Shown in pieces: positions 7,241 to 14,651 of a DNA stretch of 24,109 nucleotides. How positions within the stretch are numbered: position 1 is the first letter of the stretch; each line of letters opens with the position of its first letter. The stretch covers positions 1-24,109 of the forward strand of contig JAEWVL010000045.1 of assembly GCA_023396665.1 (NCBI GenBank), given 5' to 3'. The notes below the pieces were generated by a model. It saw only the letters and a program-made list of their open reading frames with translations, was not told where the DNA came from and did not search any database. The position numbers and the translations under genes were made by a program. Source of the stretch: Spirochaetota bacterium. GTDB lineage: Bacteria > Spirochaetota > UBA4802 > JAFGJZ01.

Positions 7241-8851
7241 CTATTCCTGATCGAACAGAAGTTCCTGTGTCAAATCCGCTTTTTGATTGTCTTTCCCGGC
7301 TGAAGGAAGTCTGTTATACATTCTGCAAAGGTGATGTAAGAAATCCGATTCCCTTTCCAGTAATTCAATGGATTCAATACGCCAGCTCCAGTTCTTTTCA
7401 TTCAGTGTGCCCGGTGTGTTAAAACGGAATTCACCGCCGTATCCGAGAACGTCCTGTGCCGGGATGATTACAAGTCGAGCAATTGTCCCATAGGCGAGTC
7501 TGATAAAGTATTTGTGAAATTCATGATCATGGTTCAGATTCATATACTCTTTCAGATATGATCTGTTATCGGCTGACAGATCGTTGCCGTAATACCATCC
7601 GTTTGTTGTGTTATTGTCATGGGTTCCGGTATACAGTACACACTCGGTCGTTTTGATGTTATGCGGTAAAAACTCGTTGTCATAGCTGTGATCAAAGGCA
7701 AACTGAAGAACTTTCATTCCGGGTATGCCGAGATTGTCACGTAAGGATCTCACCTTGTCATTGATAATGCCAAGATCTTCCGCAAGCAAGGGCAAGGTGC
7801 CTAATTTTGTCTCAAGAGCATCAAAGAATTCCTTTCCGGGTCCGGGATACCACTCCCCCACTACGGCGGTCTTTTCTTTCTGCGGAACTCCCCAGTATGA
7901 GCAAAATGCCCTGAAATGATCGACTCTGATGATATCGTAATAATTCATCAGATGAGCCATTCGAGAACACCACCAGTCGATAAGCGTCTGATTCAGTTTT
8001 TCCCCGTCGTCTTTGTCAAACCATCGGTATAGAGGATTGCCCCATCGTTGTCCAGTCGCACTGAAATAATCCGGGGGAACGCCAGCAACGGGATCGGGAC
8101 GGTGTTGCGAATCTGTCAGAAAAAGATGCGGATTTGCCCACGCGTCGGCACTCTCGTAGCTCACATAAATGGGAATATCCCCGATGATCCGTATGCCTTT
8201 GCTGTTTGCGTATTGTTTCAGCGCATGAAACTGTTCAAAAAACAAATACTGCAGAAAATGATAGAAGTCTATTTCTTCATGATAGATATCGGCGTAATGT
8301 TGCATCGCCGCCTGTTTTCTGAACGCGATATCGTTATCCCATTCGAGCCAATCGTAGTCACCGAAATGACGGGAAAGCGCCTTGTAGAGACAGTAATCGT
8401 CAAGCCAGGAACAGTTGTTGTCGCAAAAACGTCTGTATGCGTCAATTTCAGCCTGATCGCTGTGCAGAAAACGGCTGTACATCTGAGCAAACAGGGGCAT
8501 TATCTCATCTTCAATATATTGTATGTCTGTTCCGCCGCCGATTGCGTGAGGCAGCTCGCGGCTTGCGCAGGAAGGGTGCATCTTCTGTGCCAGTTCAAAG
8601 TCTATGAAATAGGGATTACCAGCAAAGGTGGATATTGTTGCGTAGGGTGAGTACGCGAACTGTTTGATAACAGGATTAATGGGCAGAATCTGCCAGTATT
8701 GCTGACCAGCTTTTTCAAGAAAATCGATGAATTCATAAGCGCTTTTCCCCAGAGTCCCTGAACCGAATTGTCCCGGCAAAGCAGATATGTGCATCAGAAT
8801 TCCGGCAGCACGGGTGTAACCAAGATGTCGGGTTAGTTTGCGGGTTTTCAT
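7241..8851 (-). CDS. malQ: 4-alpha-glucanotransferase (amylomaltase, GH77)
   Basis: A 536-residue cytoplasmic enzyme that transfers alpha-1,4-glucan segments between maltodextrins, releasing glucose. All GH77 catalytic regions are visible: the nucleophile Asp in IIRVDHFRAF, the acid/base Glu in LLAEDLGII, and the third acidic residue in YTGTHDNNT. The N-terminal GILMHISALPGQFGSGTLG and the QYWQILPINP segment are also family hallmarks. The ATG at 8851 is chosen because AGGA precedes it by seven bases; a GTG-initiated extension to 8896 carries no family sequence. It follows a 113-residue unknown gene on the same strand by 54 bases. No other maltodextrin gene is nearby, so glycogen or maltodextrin metabolism is inferred from the enzyme alone. 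Confidence 0.97.
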   Translation of the reverse strand: MKTRKLTRHLGYTRAAGILMHISALPGQFGSGTLGKSAYEFIDFLEKAGQQYWQILPINPVIKQFAYSPYATISTFAGNPYFIDFELAQKMHPSCASRELPHAIGGGTDIQYIEDEIMPLFAQMYSRFLHSDQAEIDAYRRFCDNNCSWLDDYCLYKALSRHFGDYDWLEWDNDIAFRKQAAMQHYADIYHEEIDFYHFLQYLFFEQFHALKQYANSKGIRIIGDIPIYVSYESADAWANPHLFLTDSQHRPDPVAGVPPDYFSATGQRWGNPLYRWFDKDDGEKLNQTLIDWWCSRMAHLMNYYDIIRVDHFRAFCSYWGVPQKEKTAVVGEWYPGPGKEFFDALETKLGTLPLLAEDLGIINDKVRSLRDNLGIPGMKVLQFAFDHSYDNEFLPHNIKTTECVLYTGTHDNNTTNGWYYGNDLSADNRSYLKEYMNLNHDHEFHKYFIRLAYGTIARLVIIPAQDVLGYGGEFRFNTPGTLNEKNWSWRIESIELLERESDFLHHLCRMYNRLPSAGKDNQKADLTQELLFDQE

Positions 8852-8905
8852 TGTCGTATCCTGTTTATGCTGGTATAAGTTCTGCTTTACAAGCACAGTG
8901 ATGCG

Positions 8906-9247
8906 TCAGTCTGTCAGATCGATATAGCAGCTGACATATATGGTATTGATGATAAGGTTCTGAATTAATGGCATCAGATCGCAAAAGGGAATCAGGCATT
9001 GGTCTGCTGTTTCCACATAAAGCAAAGAGCGCTCCCGCTCATAGCGTATCTGCTTGACCGCTATCGAGGTGAAACCGGAAGTACTGTAAAATGGCACCTT
9101 GATTGCGCAATCGACCGTATCCGTTTGGAGACACTTCATTATCGTGATGATCGTTTCACACTGCAGCATCGAGATGTCATGAAGCATCTCCCCTGCCCTG
9201 TTCAGAAGTGTTTCGATCTGATGGTGTGATATTTTTTCATGATCCAT
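8906..9247 (-). CDS. Hypothetical protein, 113 residues, upstream of malQ
   Basis: I do not recognise this protein. The N-terminal half is predicted helical (QIETLLNRAGEMLHDISMLQCETIITIMKCL) and the C-terminal half strand-rich (KVPFYSTSGFTSIAVKQIRYERERSLLYVETADQ). It contains five cysteines that do not form a CxxC pattern, and no signal peptide or membrane helix. The ATG at 9247 has only a weak upstream GGTAGA. It reads toward malQ with a 54-base gap, so the two may share a transcript. No function is proposed. The opposite-strand open frame across it appears to be a shadow. Confidence 0.5.
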   Translation of the reverse strand: MDHEKISHHQIETLLNRAGEMLHDISMLQCETIITIMKCLQTDTVDCAIKVPFYSTSGFTSIAVKQIRYERERSLLYVETADQCLIPFCDLMPLIQNLIINTIYVSCYIDLTD

Positions 9248-9339
9248 TCGTTCTACCGTCAGCCGGGTCTTTTCAGAAAAATGATAAGTCGAAAAAGTTG
9301 TGTTTGACTTTATACACTTTTTTTCGCCTTTTGGGTCTA

Positions 9340-10203
9340 ATGAAAAGACTTATTATATTCATGCTAATTCTTGTCTTCGTCCAGTCAATCTCTTTTGCAA
9401 GTGGCATTGATCTGCACGTTTCGCACGGACGTTCCAGTAAAGCGATTGTGCTCTCCTGGCAGGGAACGGCCTCGACTAACTATCTCGTCTACCGGGCTGA
9501 GCAGAAGAACGGTCCTTTTACAGAACTGGCCAGGATCAGTCAGTCAAGCTATGAGGATACAAGTTGCATCCCGGGAGTCGAATACTATTATAAAGTATTA
9601 TCGCAACAGGATATTTCCAGTATTGATACCGTAAAAGCGATATCGGGTTACCGTCGCATAGAACTGAAGGGAAAATATTCAATTGAACGGGAATTTGCGA
9701 AAAAGAACCAGTCTGTTCCGGCAGCGGACAGCCCCCTCGAAAGAGAGAGGCTTGAAAAATTAAAAAAGATCTATATGAGCTGGATAGAGGTGAGATTTTT
9801 TCTGTTTGTAACGCAACCCTACGTTAAAAAAGGCAGCGTACTGGTCCTTAGCGATTTTGACGCATTTTACGCTTCGCAGGAGACCAATACGATCATCTTT
9901 ACCCCTTATGAGCAGAATTATCATCTCACCCTTGTTTCATCCGCCCCTTTTCAGCTGCTCAGACAAACTGGAGATCGTGAGTTGTTTAACAGATTGCTTC
10001 GCAACGGTCTTGCACTGTGCATCTATCAGGGAGAGATCAAGATTAAGGATTCACAGGGGCGAAGTAAGTATATTCCGAAACTTGAGGTCATCGGTTTTTT
10101 TACGCAGTATCACAAGTATGCGAGAAACTGGTCAAGCAGCACCGTGATGTATTCAACCGAGCATGAGGAACTGGTAAAGCGGATGAAGCAGGTACGCGAC
10201 TGA
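9340..10203 (+). CDS. Exported protein with fibronectin type III-like domain
   Basis: A 287-residue secreted or periplasmic protein. Residues 1-20 form a signal peptide (KRLIIFMLILVFVQSISFA). Residues about 24-92 look like one FN3 domain: KAIVLSWQGT, the YLVYRAEQKNGPFTEL strand pair typical of FN3 in exported proteins, and closing VEYYYKVLSQ. The remaining 190 residues form a conserved-looking but unrecognised domain with aromatic-rich strands (RFFLFVTQPYVKKGSVLVLSD, NTIIFTPYEQNYHLTLV). An upstream in-frame start at 9208 would add 44 residues that are not signal-peptide-like, so ATG 9340 was chosen. It converges on the DAGK-PAP2 gene with a 13-base gap. Function is unknown; carbohydrate or surface binding is possible but not shown. 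Confidence 0.75.
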   Translation: MKRLIIFMLILVFVQSISFASGIDLHVSHGRSSKAIVLSWQGTASTNYLVYRAEQKNGPFTELARISQSSYEDTSCIPGVEYYYKVLSQQDISSIDTVKAISGYRRIELKGKYSIEREFAKKNQSVPAADSPLERERLEKLKKIYMSWIEVRFFLFVTQPYVKKGSVLVLSDFDAFYASQETNTIIFTPYEQNYHLTLVSSAPFQLLRQTGDRELFNRLLRNGLALCIYQGEIKIKDSQGRSKYIPKLEVIGFFTQYHKYARNWSSSTVMYSTEHEELVKRMKQVRD

Positions 10204-10216
10204 TTGTTGAAACAGA

Positions 10217-10942
10217 CTAGAAATACACTTTGTAAAGAAACCAGGTTACTCCGATACCGATTACAACACCGATAAGCACTTCTATAGTGGTATGTATTTT
10301 TCTGACCACTCTGCTGATGGATATTGCCACCGCGAATATAAAGAAACCGATGTGTACCCGCAAGTCCTCGTTTACATGCATCAGATTAACCCACAACGCA
10401 AAAGCAAGTGCCGTATGGCCCGAGGGTAAGCCGCCGCGAAGCGGATGCCCTTTTCCGAAATAGGCCTTGATAATGATGACCATCGTAAGAACGATGATCA
10501 GCGATGCAATGAAAAGATCAATCGGTCCGCGTTTTGCAATTCTCAGTTCTCCTCTCAAAAGTGATGTGAGGTGCGGATAAAGAATGAAAATTCCGATGAT
10601 TGCCGCAAAACCGGCTGAGATGAGAACCGCACCGGCCGCCATATCTTTGGCAATTCTGGCAAGCTCGGAGCGTTCCGGTGAGGCGATATCAACCGTTACT
10701 TCTATGGCGGAGTTGAGCATTTCGCTCACGACAACAAGTGAAGCCAGGGCAGTCAGACAGATGAATTCGATACGGTTAACCCCGACCGAATAGCTGAACA
10801 ACAGAAGAACACAGGTAGCGAAAAGATGAAAGCGTACATGTGACTGCGTGCGTGCCGCCGTCAGAATACCCTCTATGGCGTAATTGATAGAATCGTAATA
10901 TTTTCGCAATATCGTGTAGATAAAACGTAACAGACTTATCAT
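10217..10942 (-). CDS. Fused diacylglycerol/undecaprenol kinase (DAGK) and PAP2 phosphatase
   Basis: A 241-residue membrane protein with two enzyme domains. Residues 14-122 match the small trimeric DAGK family: SEMLNSAIEVTVD holds the catalytic Glu and metal ligands, and RIAKDMAAGAVL is the conserved second motif. Residues about 138-241 are a PAP2 domain: KAYFGKGHPLRGG in place of KX6RP, PSGH at 173-176, and SRVVRKIHTTIE at 210-221 for SRX5HX3D, with E221 replacing the Asp. Both catalytic histidines (H176, H217) are kept. The protein could phosphorylate and dephosphorylate a lipid alcohol such as undecaprenol. GGGAG precedes the ATG by four bases. It is the last gene of a minus-strand trio behind the hydrolase and CheD-like genes. 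Similar fusions are known. Confidence 0.85.
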   Translation of the reverse strand: MISLLRFIYTILRKYYDSINYAIEGILTAARTQSHVRFHLFATCVLLLFSYSVGVNRIEFICLTALASLVVVSEMLNSAIEVTVDIASPERSELARIAKDMAAGAVLISAGFAAIIGIFILYPHLTSLLRGELRIAKRGPIDLFIASLIIVLTMVIIIKAYFGKGHPLRGGLPSGHTALAFALWVNLMHVNEDLRVHIGFFIFAVAISISRVVRKIHTTIEVLIGVVIGIGVTWFLYKVYF

Positions 10943-10990
10943 TGCACTCCCACCGGTGAAAAATTAATGCAACGGGCTCAACATGGCTCG

Positions 10991-11536
10991 TTAAAAATAA
11001 TCAATATAGGGAAATTCGTAGTAAACCAGCTCATTGGTCATCATGTTCTTGTGGCGAAGAAGAACTGATTGTCTTTTTTGTGAAGCGTACATGGAAAGCG
11101 ACTGGCGATACCCGGTTTCAAAGATGGCAACATGCATATCGTATATGCTGATAGTTTCCAGAGAAGATAATACATTTTTTCTCGCAATCTTCCCGGCGGG
11201 AGAATTTTCATTGTATCCGCCGCCGAAAAGTCCCAGACAGCATATTTTCACAATTCCCTTTTGCGATAAACTGTCGATAAGCGCCGCAATCTGAAAAAGC
11301 GAAATATCATCATTTTCGGTGCGTGATTTGAAAAGGTGATTGGCGGCGATCCAGACGTCTTTATTTTCGTCCATTCCCGCCAGCACACAGGAAATGCAGG
11401 ATCCGAGATCCACATGCAGTGCCGAATACGGGTCGCAGAGTGCCGTTTCATTCATCTTGACATAGACATTTTTCAGGTAGGCCGCATCCTGTTTGAATAT
11501 CTGCTCGATGTCGGATTCATTGCGATAAGTTATCAT
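10991..11536 (-). CDS. Divergent CheD-like chemoreceptor glutamine deamidase
   Basis: A 181-residue protein that I assign to the CheD fold on pattern. LGSCIS contains the predicted catalytic Cys (C47), ANHLF the catalytic His (H67), and GLFGGG (102-107) followed by AGKIARKN corresponds to the family's FGGA and IGxRN segments. The C-terminal TGYRQSLSMY matches the position of GGxxGRxV. CheD deamidates receptor glutamines and binds CheC in chemotaxis. Its Thr, six residues before the Cys, is His (H41) here. The ATG at 11536 shares one base with the hydrolase stop (TGATG), and a TTG one codon earlier is the alternative. No che gene is in the window, so the target may not be a classical receptor. 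This is homology by motif, not by alignment. Confidence 0.65.
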   Translation of the reverse strand: MITYRNESDIEQIFKQDAAYLKNVYVKMNETALCDPYSALHVDLGSCISCVLAGMDENKDVWIAANHLFKSRTENDDISLFQIAALIDSLSQKGIVKICCLGLFGGGYNENSPAGKIARKNVLSSLETISIYDMHVAIFETGYRQSLSMYASQKRQSVLLRHKNMMTNELVYYEFPYIDYF

Positions 11537-12345
11537 CAATTATGAGCCCTGAAACTATCATTATGCCGCAGCAGCCACTCACATGCAAGTGATATGACCT
11601 TGTCTTTTTCCTGTCCTCCGAGGCAAAAATGAGGACTGTTTTCGAGAATTGTCAGTTCTTTTTTTTTGCTGGCTATTTTATAATATATCTCTTCGGCTCC
11701 CCTCAGCGTCACCAGCTCATCACGTTTAGCCGCGATAATGAGCGTTTCCGCTTCTACCTGTTTCAGCTTCTTCAGAGTCAGTCGTGATATCCGCTTGATT
11801 TTCATTATCATGGGGGGATAATGCCACGACCAGTAATTTTCGTAGAGAATTTTTCTTCCGCCGGAATCAATATTTTCCATTGTGCTGTTGCGTGCGATTT
11901 TTCTGATAAAAAGCGACAATGCCGGCAATATATGGTGCACGGGGTTTTTCAGGTGGAGCGCAGGAGAGATCAATACAAGTCGTTTGACTTTCATCTGTGA
12001 CGCAAGATACAATGCGATCAACGCTCCCATCGAAATACCGACGAGATAGATCGTTTGATATGACGCACATAAATCAAGACAGACGTCAACAGCTCTTCGC
12101 AGCCAGTCCTTTTCATCAGTCTGAAGAAAATCCTCTGCGTTGGTTCCGTGACCGGGAAGTCGTGGTACGGCAACGGTGAAACCCTGTTGATGCAGACGAA
12201 GCGCTATCTCGGAAAGATCGCCGGGATGTCCATTATACCCGTGAATCAGAACGACCGCAATGTCACCCCCCTTCAGAAAAACAGGGAGTGATTCCTCAAC
12301 GGTTGCGCTTGAAGGTGTAATCATGCTCGGTATCATTAGTACCAT
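11536..12345 (-). CDS. Alpha/beta-fold hydrolase, carboxylesterase/monoacylglycerol lipase-like
   Basis: A soluble alpha/beta hydrolase of about 269 residues. The oxyanion-hole segment IHGYNGHPGDL, the nucleophile elbow GISMG (S105), the acid region AAKRDELV (D209) and the last-strand HF (H239, in NSPHFCLG) form a complete Ser-Asp-His triad. PRLPGHGTNAEDF between strands 3 and 4 is typical of Est30-like carboxylesterases and of monoacylglycerol lipases. The substrate is probably a carboxylic ester; nothing narrows it further. The start is uncertain: ATG at 12345, 12336 or 12324 all lack a strong ribosome binding site, and a TTG-started extension to 12390 runs into the repeat region. It ends on the CheD-like start codon, suggesting translational coupling. 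Confidence 0.85.
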   Translation of the reverse strand: MVLMIPSMITPSSATVEESLPVFLKGGDIAVVLIHGYNGHPGDLSEIALRLHQQGFTVAVPRLPGHGTNAEDFLQTDEKDWLRRAVDVCLDLCASYQTIYLVGISMGALIALYLASQMKVKRLVLISPALHLKNPVHHILPALSLFIRKIARNSTMENIDSGGRKILYENYWSWHYPPMIMKIKRISRLTLKKLKQVEAETLIIAAKRDELVTLRGAEEIYYKIASKKKELTILENSPHFCLGGQEKDKVISLACEWLLRHNDSFRAHN

Positions 12346-12373
12346 ACCATGCTTTTTTTTTACAAAGTCAATA

Positions 12374-12441
12374 CTAATTATCAATAACAATCGCTCTGCT
12401 AATCTTCAAATCATATGTTACGGCTTATTATCAATTACAAT
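12374..12441. repeat. Imperfect 18-bp direct repeat, copies 50 bp apart
   Basis: Copies at 12374-12391 and 12424-12441 read CTAATTATCAATAACAAT and CTTATTATCAATTACAAT, matching at 16 of 18 bases. The offset is exactly 50 bases, about five helical turns. They lie 29-96 bases upstream of the hydrolase start and could be operator half-sites for looping. Confidence 0.5.
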
Positions 12442-12536
12442 TCATTTTAAAGAGACATGAAAAAGTTTGTGCTGCGCTGCAATTTCGGGATACCTATTGC
12501 TGAAAACTGGATTTTTAGACTGAACATTGTTTTTAA

Positions 12537-12565
12537 TTGACATAGAGAAATTTCAATAATAAAGT
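12537..12565 (+). promoter_or_regulatory. Candidate sigma-70 promoter upstream of glpK
   Basis: A perfect -35 TTGACA (12537-12542) is followed, 17 bases later, by TAAAGT (12560-12565). If used, it would give glpK a leader of roughly 215 bases. The -10 is poor, so confidence is limited. Confidence 0.4.
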
Positions 12566-12708
12566 TACATATCGGTGTTTTCTCCCGATTCTCCGGCATC
12601 TTTCTGCTGGGAAGCGCTGACTTTAGCGCCTCATCGATACTGTTTCCATTTTGTTGAAATCATTCGGGCTTCGGGTTGAGAGGATTGTTTTCATGATAAA
12701 TTTGTGTA

Positions 12709-12724
12709 TTTTACAAATGTAAAA
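12709..12724. promoter_or_regulatory. Palindrome TTTTACA-AA-TGTAAAA before glpK
   Basis: Seven-base arms at 12709-12715 and 12718-12724 are exactly complementary around AA. It lies 66-81 bases before the glpK start, a suitable place for a repressor site. The regulator is not known. Confidence 0.35.
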
Positions 12725-12743
12725 GTTTGTTATTAATTGAACT

Positions 12744-12764
12744 GCGGGCAGCTGTCAAACCCGC
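12744..12764 (+). other. GC-rich hairpin in the glpK leader
   Basis: GCGGG (12744-12748) pairs with CCCGC (12760-12764) around an 11-base loop. It ends 15 bases before the GAGG of glpK and could affect translation, but has no T run and is not a terminator. Confidence 0.3.
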
Positions 12765-12789
12765 TCATTCAAAATAATCGAGGTGAACC

Positions 12790-14274
12790 GTGCGATATAT
12801 CATGTCCATAGATCTGGGTACCACAGGAAACCGCGTGTTTCTTTTCTCTGAAGACGGATTACCTGTCGCATCATCGTATCGTGAGTTTACGCAGTTTTTT
12901 CCCAAGCCAGGATGGGTTGAGCACGATGCGATAGAAATATGGAACTGTGTTCTTTTTCTCATCGATGATGTCCTTAAGAAAAGCTCGATTCCGGCAAAAT
13001 CTATCGCAACGATCGGTATAACCAATCAACGTGAAACTTCTGTGTTATGGAACAGAGCCGGTGAACCGGTGCACAAGGCAATTGTCTGGCAATGCCGGCG
13101 AAGTGCCTCTATTTGTGATTCATTGAAAGAAAAAGGCTATGAAAAGCTGATTCGTGAGAAGTGCGGACTGGTACTTGATCCCTATTTTTCAGCGACAAAG
13201 GTTCAGTGGTTATTAAACAACGTTGACGGTCTTGTTTCCATGGCAGGCAAAGGAGATCTTTTTTTTGGAACAATCGATACCTGGATTCTATGGCGTCTCA
13301 GTGCGGGAAAATCACATTGTACTGATATGACGAATGCATCGCGAACACTTCTATTCAATATTCATTCACTCGATTGGGATGCTGAATTATGTGATCTTTT
13401 CGGTGTTCCCCGATCCATATTGCCTCAGGTTCGTGAATCCGCATCGGATTTCGGAGTGACTCAGGGGGTTCCCGGGCTTCCGGACGGTATTGTCATCGGT
13501 GGAATCGCCGGGGATCAGCAGGCGGCAAGCGTCGGTCAGGGATGCGTTTTTCCCGGAACAACGAAAAACACCTATGGAACCGGTTGTTTCATTCTGCAAA
13601 ATACCGGCAAAGAAGCAGTCATGTCAAAAAGCGGTCTGCTAACCACGGTCGCATGTGATGACAGGGGGAAGCCTTCTTATGCCTTGGAGGGCTCTGTATT
13701 CATCGGCGGTGCTGTTGTTCAGTGGATGCGTGATACAATGAAATTCTTCGGTGAGTCCGCGGCCTCGGAAATGTTCGCCAGAGAAGCAAAACACAGTGAC
13801 GTGGTTCTTGTTCCAGCCTTTACCGGATTGGGGGCTCCATGGTGGAATAATTCGGTGCGGGGGGCGATTTTCGGTATTACAAGGGATACCGGCATCGCCG
13901 AGATCGTTCGGGCAGGATTAAAATCGATTGCACTGCAATCACTCGATGCGCTTCGTGCGATGGAATCAGATTCCCATTGTACTATCAGTGAATTGCGTGT
14001 CGATGGCGGTGCCACCGCAAACAGCTATCTTATGCAGTTTCAGGCGGATATTCTGAATATACCCGTAGCATTGCCAAAAAATACCGAGTCCACCGCTCTG
14101 GGGGCGGCATATCTGGCAGGAATACAGGCGAAAATGTTTACATCGATAAGTGAAATTGCGTCAGGGAATCCATTGGAAAAAAGGTATCTCCCTTTGATGA
14201 GTCAGCAAAAGCGTGATCAGGAGCTGGCATCATGGAGAAAGGCCCTTCGAACACTTTTGGATGCAGAAGCGTAG
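12790..14274 (+). CDS. glpK: Glycerol kinase
   Basis: A 494-residue FGGY-family kinase that phosphorylates glycerol to sn-glycerol 3-phosphate, feeding glycolysis and lipid synthesis. The ATP-binding start (YIMSIDLGTTGNRVFLFS), NQRETSVLW and WQCRR at the glycerol site, GDQQAASVGQGC with NTYGTGCF, and the C-terminal DGGATANSYLMQFQADIL are all typical. The GTG at 12790 is the start because GAGGTGA lies six bases upstream; the ATG at 12802 would cut into the first strand and sits 18 bases from that site. The common TTSSR is TTGNR here. No facilitator or G3P dehydrogenase gene is adjacent. A nine-T run just after the stop (14275-14283) has no clear hairpin in front. Confidence 0.97.
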   Translation: MRYIMSIDLGTTGNRVFLFSEDGLPVASSYREFTQFFPKPGWVEHDAIEIWNCVLFLIDDVLKKSSIPAKSIATIGITNQRETSVLWNRAGEPVHKAIVWQCRRSASICDSLKEKGYEKLIREKCGLVLDPYFSATKVQWLLNNVDGLVSMAGKGDLFFGTIDTWILWRLSAGKSHCTDMTNASRTLLFNIHSLDWDAELCDLFGVPRSILPQVRESASDFGVTQGVPGLPDGIVIGGIAGDQQAASVGQGCVFPGTTKNTYGTGCFILQNTGKEAVMSKSGLLTTVACDDRGKPSYALEGSVFIGGAVVQWMRDTMKFFGESAASEMFAREAKHSDVVLVPAFTGLGAPWWNNSVRGAIFGITRDTGIAEIVRAGLKSIALQSLDALRAMESDSHCTISELRVDGGATANSYLMQFQADILNIPVALPKNTESTALGAAYLAGIQAKMFTSISEIASGNPLEKRYLPLMSQQKRDQELASWRKALRTLLDAEA

Positions 14275-14281
14275 TTTTTTT

Positions 14282-14309
14282 TTGAAATATGTCAATCAAT
14301 GCTTATAAT
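14282..14309 (+). promoter_or_regulatory. Strong sigma-70 promoter before the MshEN gene
   Basis: TTGAAA (14282-14287) and TATAAT (14304-14309) are separated by 16 bases, matching 5/6 and 6/6 of the consensus. Transcription should start near 14316, leaving a leader of about 26 bases before ATG 14342. This is the best promoter in the window. Confidence 0.6.
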
Positions 14310-14341
14310 AGAGTTACAGTATGCAGTAATAAGGAGGACGT

Positions 14342-14539
14342 ATGCCAAAACAGCTCTTGGGTGATATTTTGGTTGATAACGGTGAAATAAGCAAGGAACA
14401 GCTGAGTGAAGCGCTTGAAATTCAAAAAAATGAAGGCGGTTTGATAGGTATTATACTTGTCAATCTGGGACATTTGAGTGAACAGTCACTCGTGAAATAT
14501 CTGGCTGTGCAGGCTGAGCGTGTTGTTCAATCGGATTGA
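14342..14539 (+). CDS. Standalone MshEN / GspE N-terminal-like domain protein
   Basis: A 65-residue protein that consists of a single domain. LGDILVDNGEISKEQLSEALEIQ and GIILVNLGHLSEQSLVKYLAVQ are the two halves of the pattern 'LG-x2-L-x3-G-x-[IL]-[ST]-x2-[QD]-L-x2-A-L-x2-Q' found at the N-terminus of type II secretion and type IV pilus ATPases (MshEN). Some MshEN domains bind cyclic di-GMP; whether this one does is untested. A strong AGGAGG (14332-14337) sits four bases before the ATG, and the TTGAAA/TATAAT promoter is just upstream. No ATPase domain follows, so it is not a fragment of an ATPase in this window. It precedes the STAS gene by 112 bases. Confidence 0.8.
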   Translation: MPKQLLGDILVDNGEISKEQLSEALEIQKNEGGLIGIILVNLGHLSEQSLVKYLAVQAERVVQSD

Positions 14540-14651
14540 TGTGAATTGTGTATACGGAAAAATAATGTTCATTTTTACAATTGCAGTTAATAAAATGATT
14601 GAAATGAAATTAACCTCTTAACAGAGTGTGCTTATCTATTTCGGAGGCTGA

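Larger units (their letters stand above)
12391..12789. other. About 400-bp divergent intergenic region between hydrolase and glpK
   Basis: It contains the right-hand copies of the direct repeat, a possible 27-codon open frame (12457-12540), a sigma-70-like promoter (12537-12565), a weak GCGCT hairpin (12614-12629), a TTTTACA-AA-TGTAAAA palindrome (12709-12724) and a GC-rich hairpin (12744-12764). The glpK ribosome binding site follows directly. No longer coding region is seen. Confidence 0.6.

Noticed and set aside
8048..8650. 200-residue + strand frame
   Set aside because: It lies wholly inside malQ on the opposite strand and has no family features.
12614..12629. GCGCT/AGCGC hairpin in the glpK leader
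   Set aside because: Only five base pairs with no T run; too weak to call.
14275..14283. Nine-T run after glpK as an intrinsic terminator
   Set aside because: I could not find a stable hairpin directly before it.
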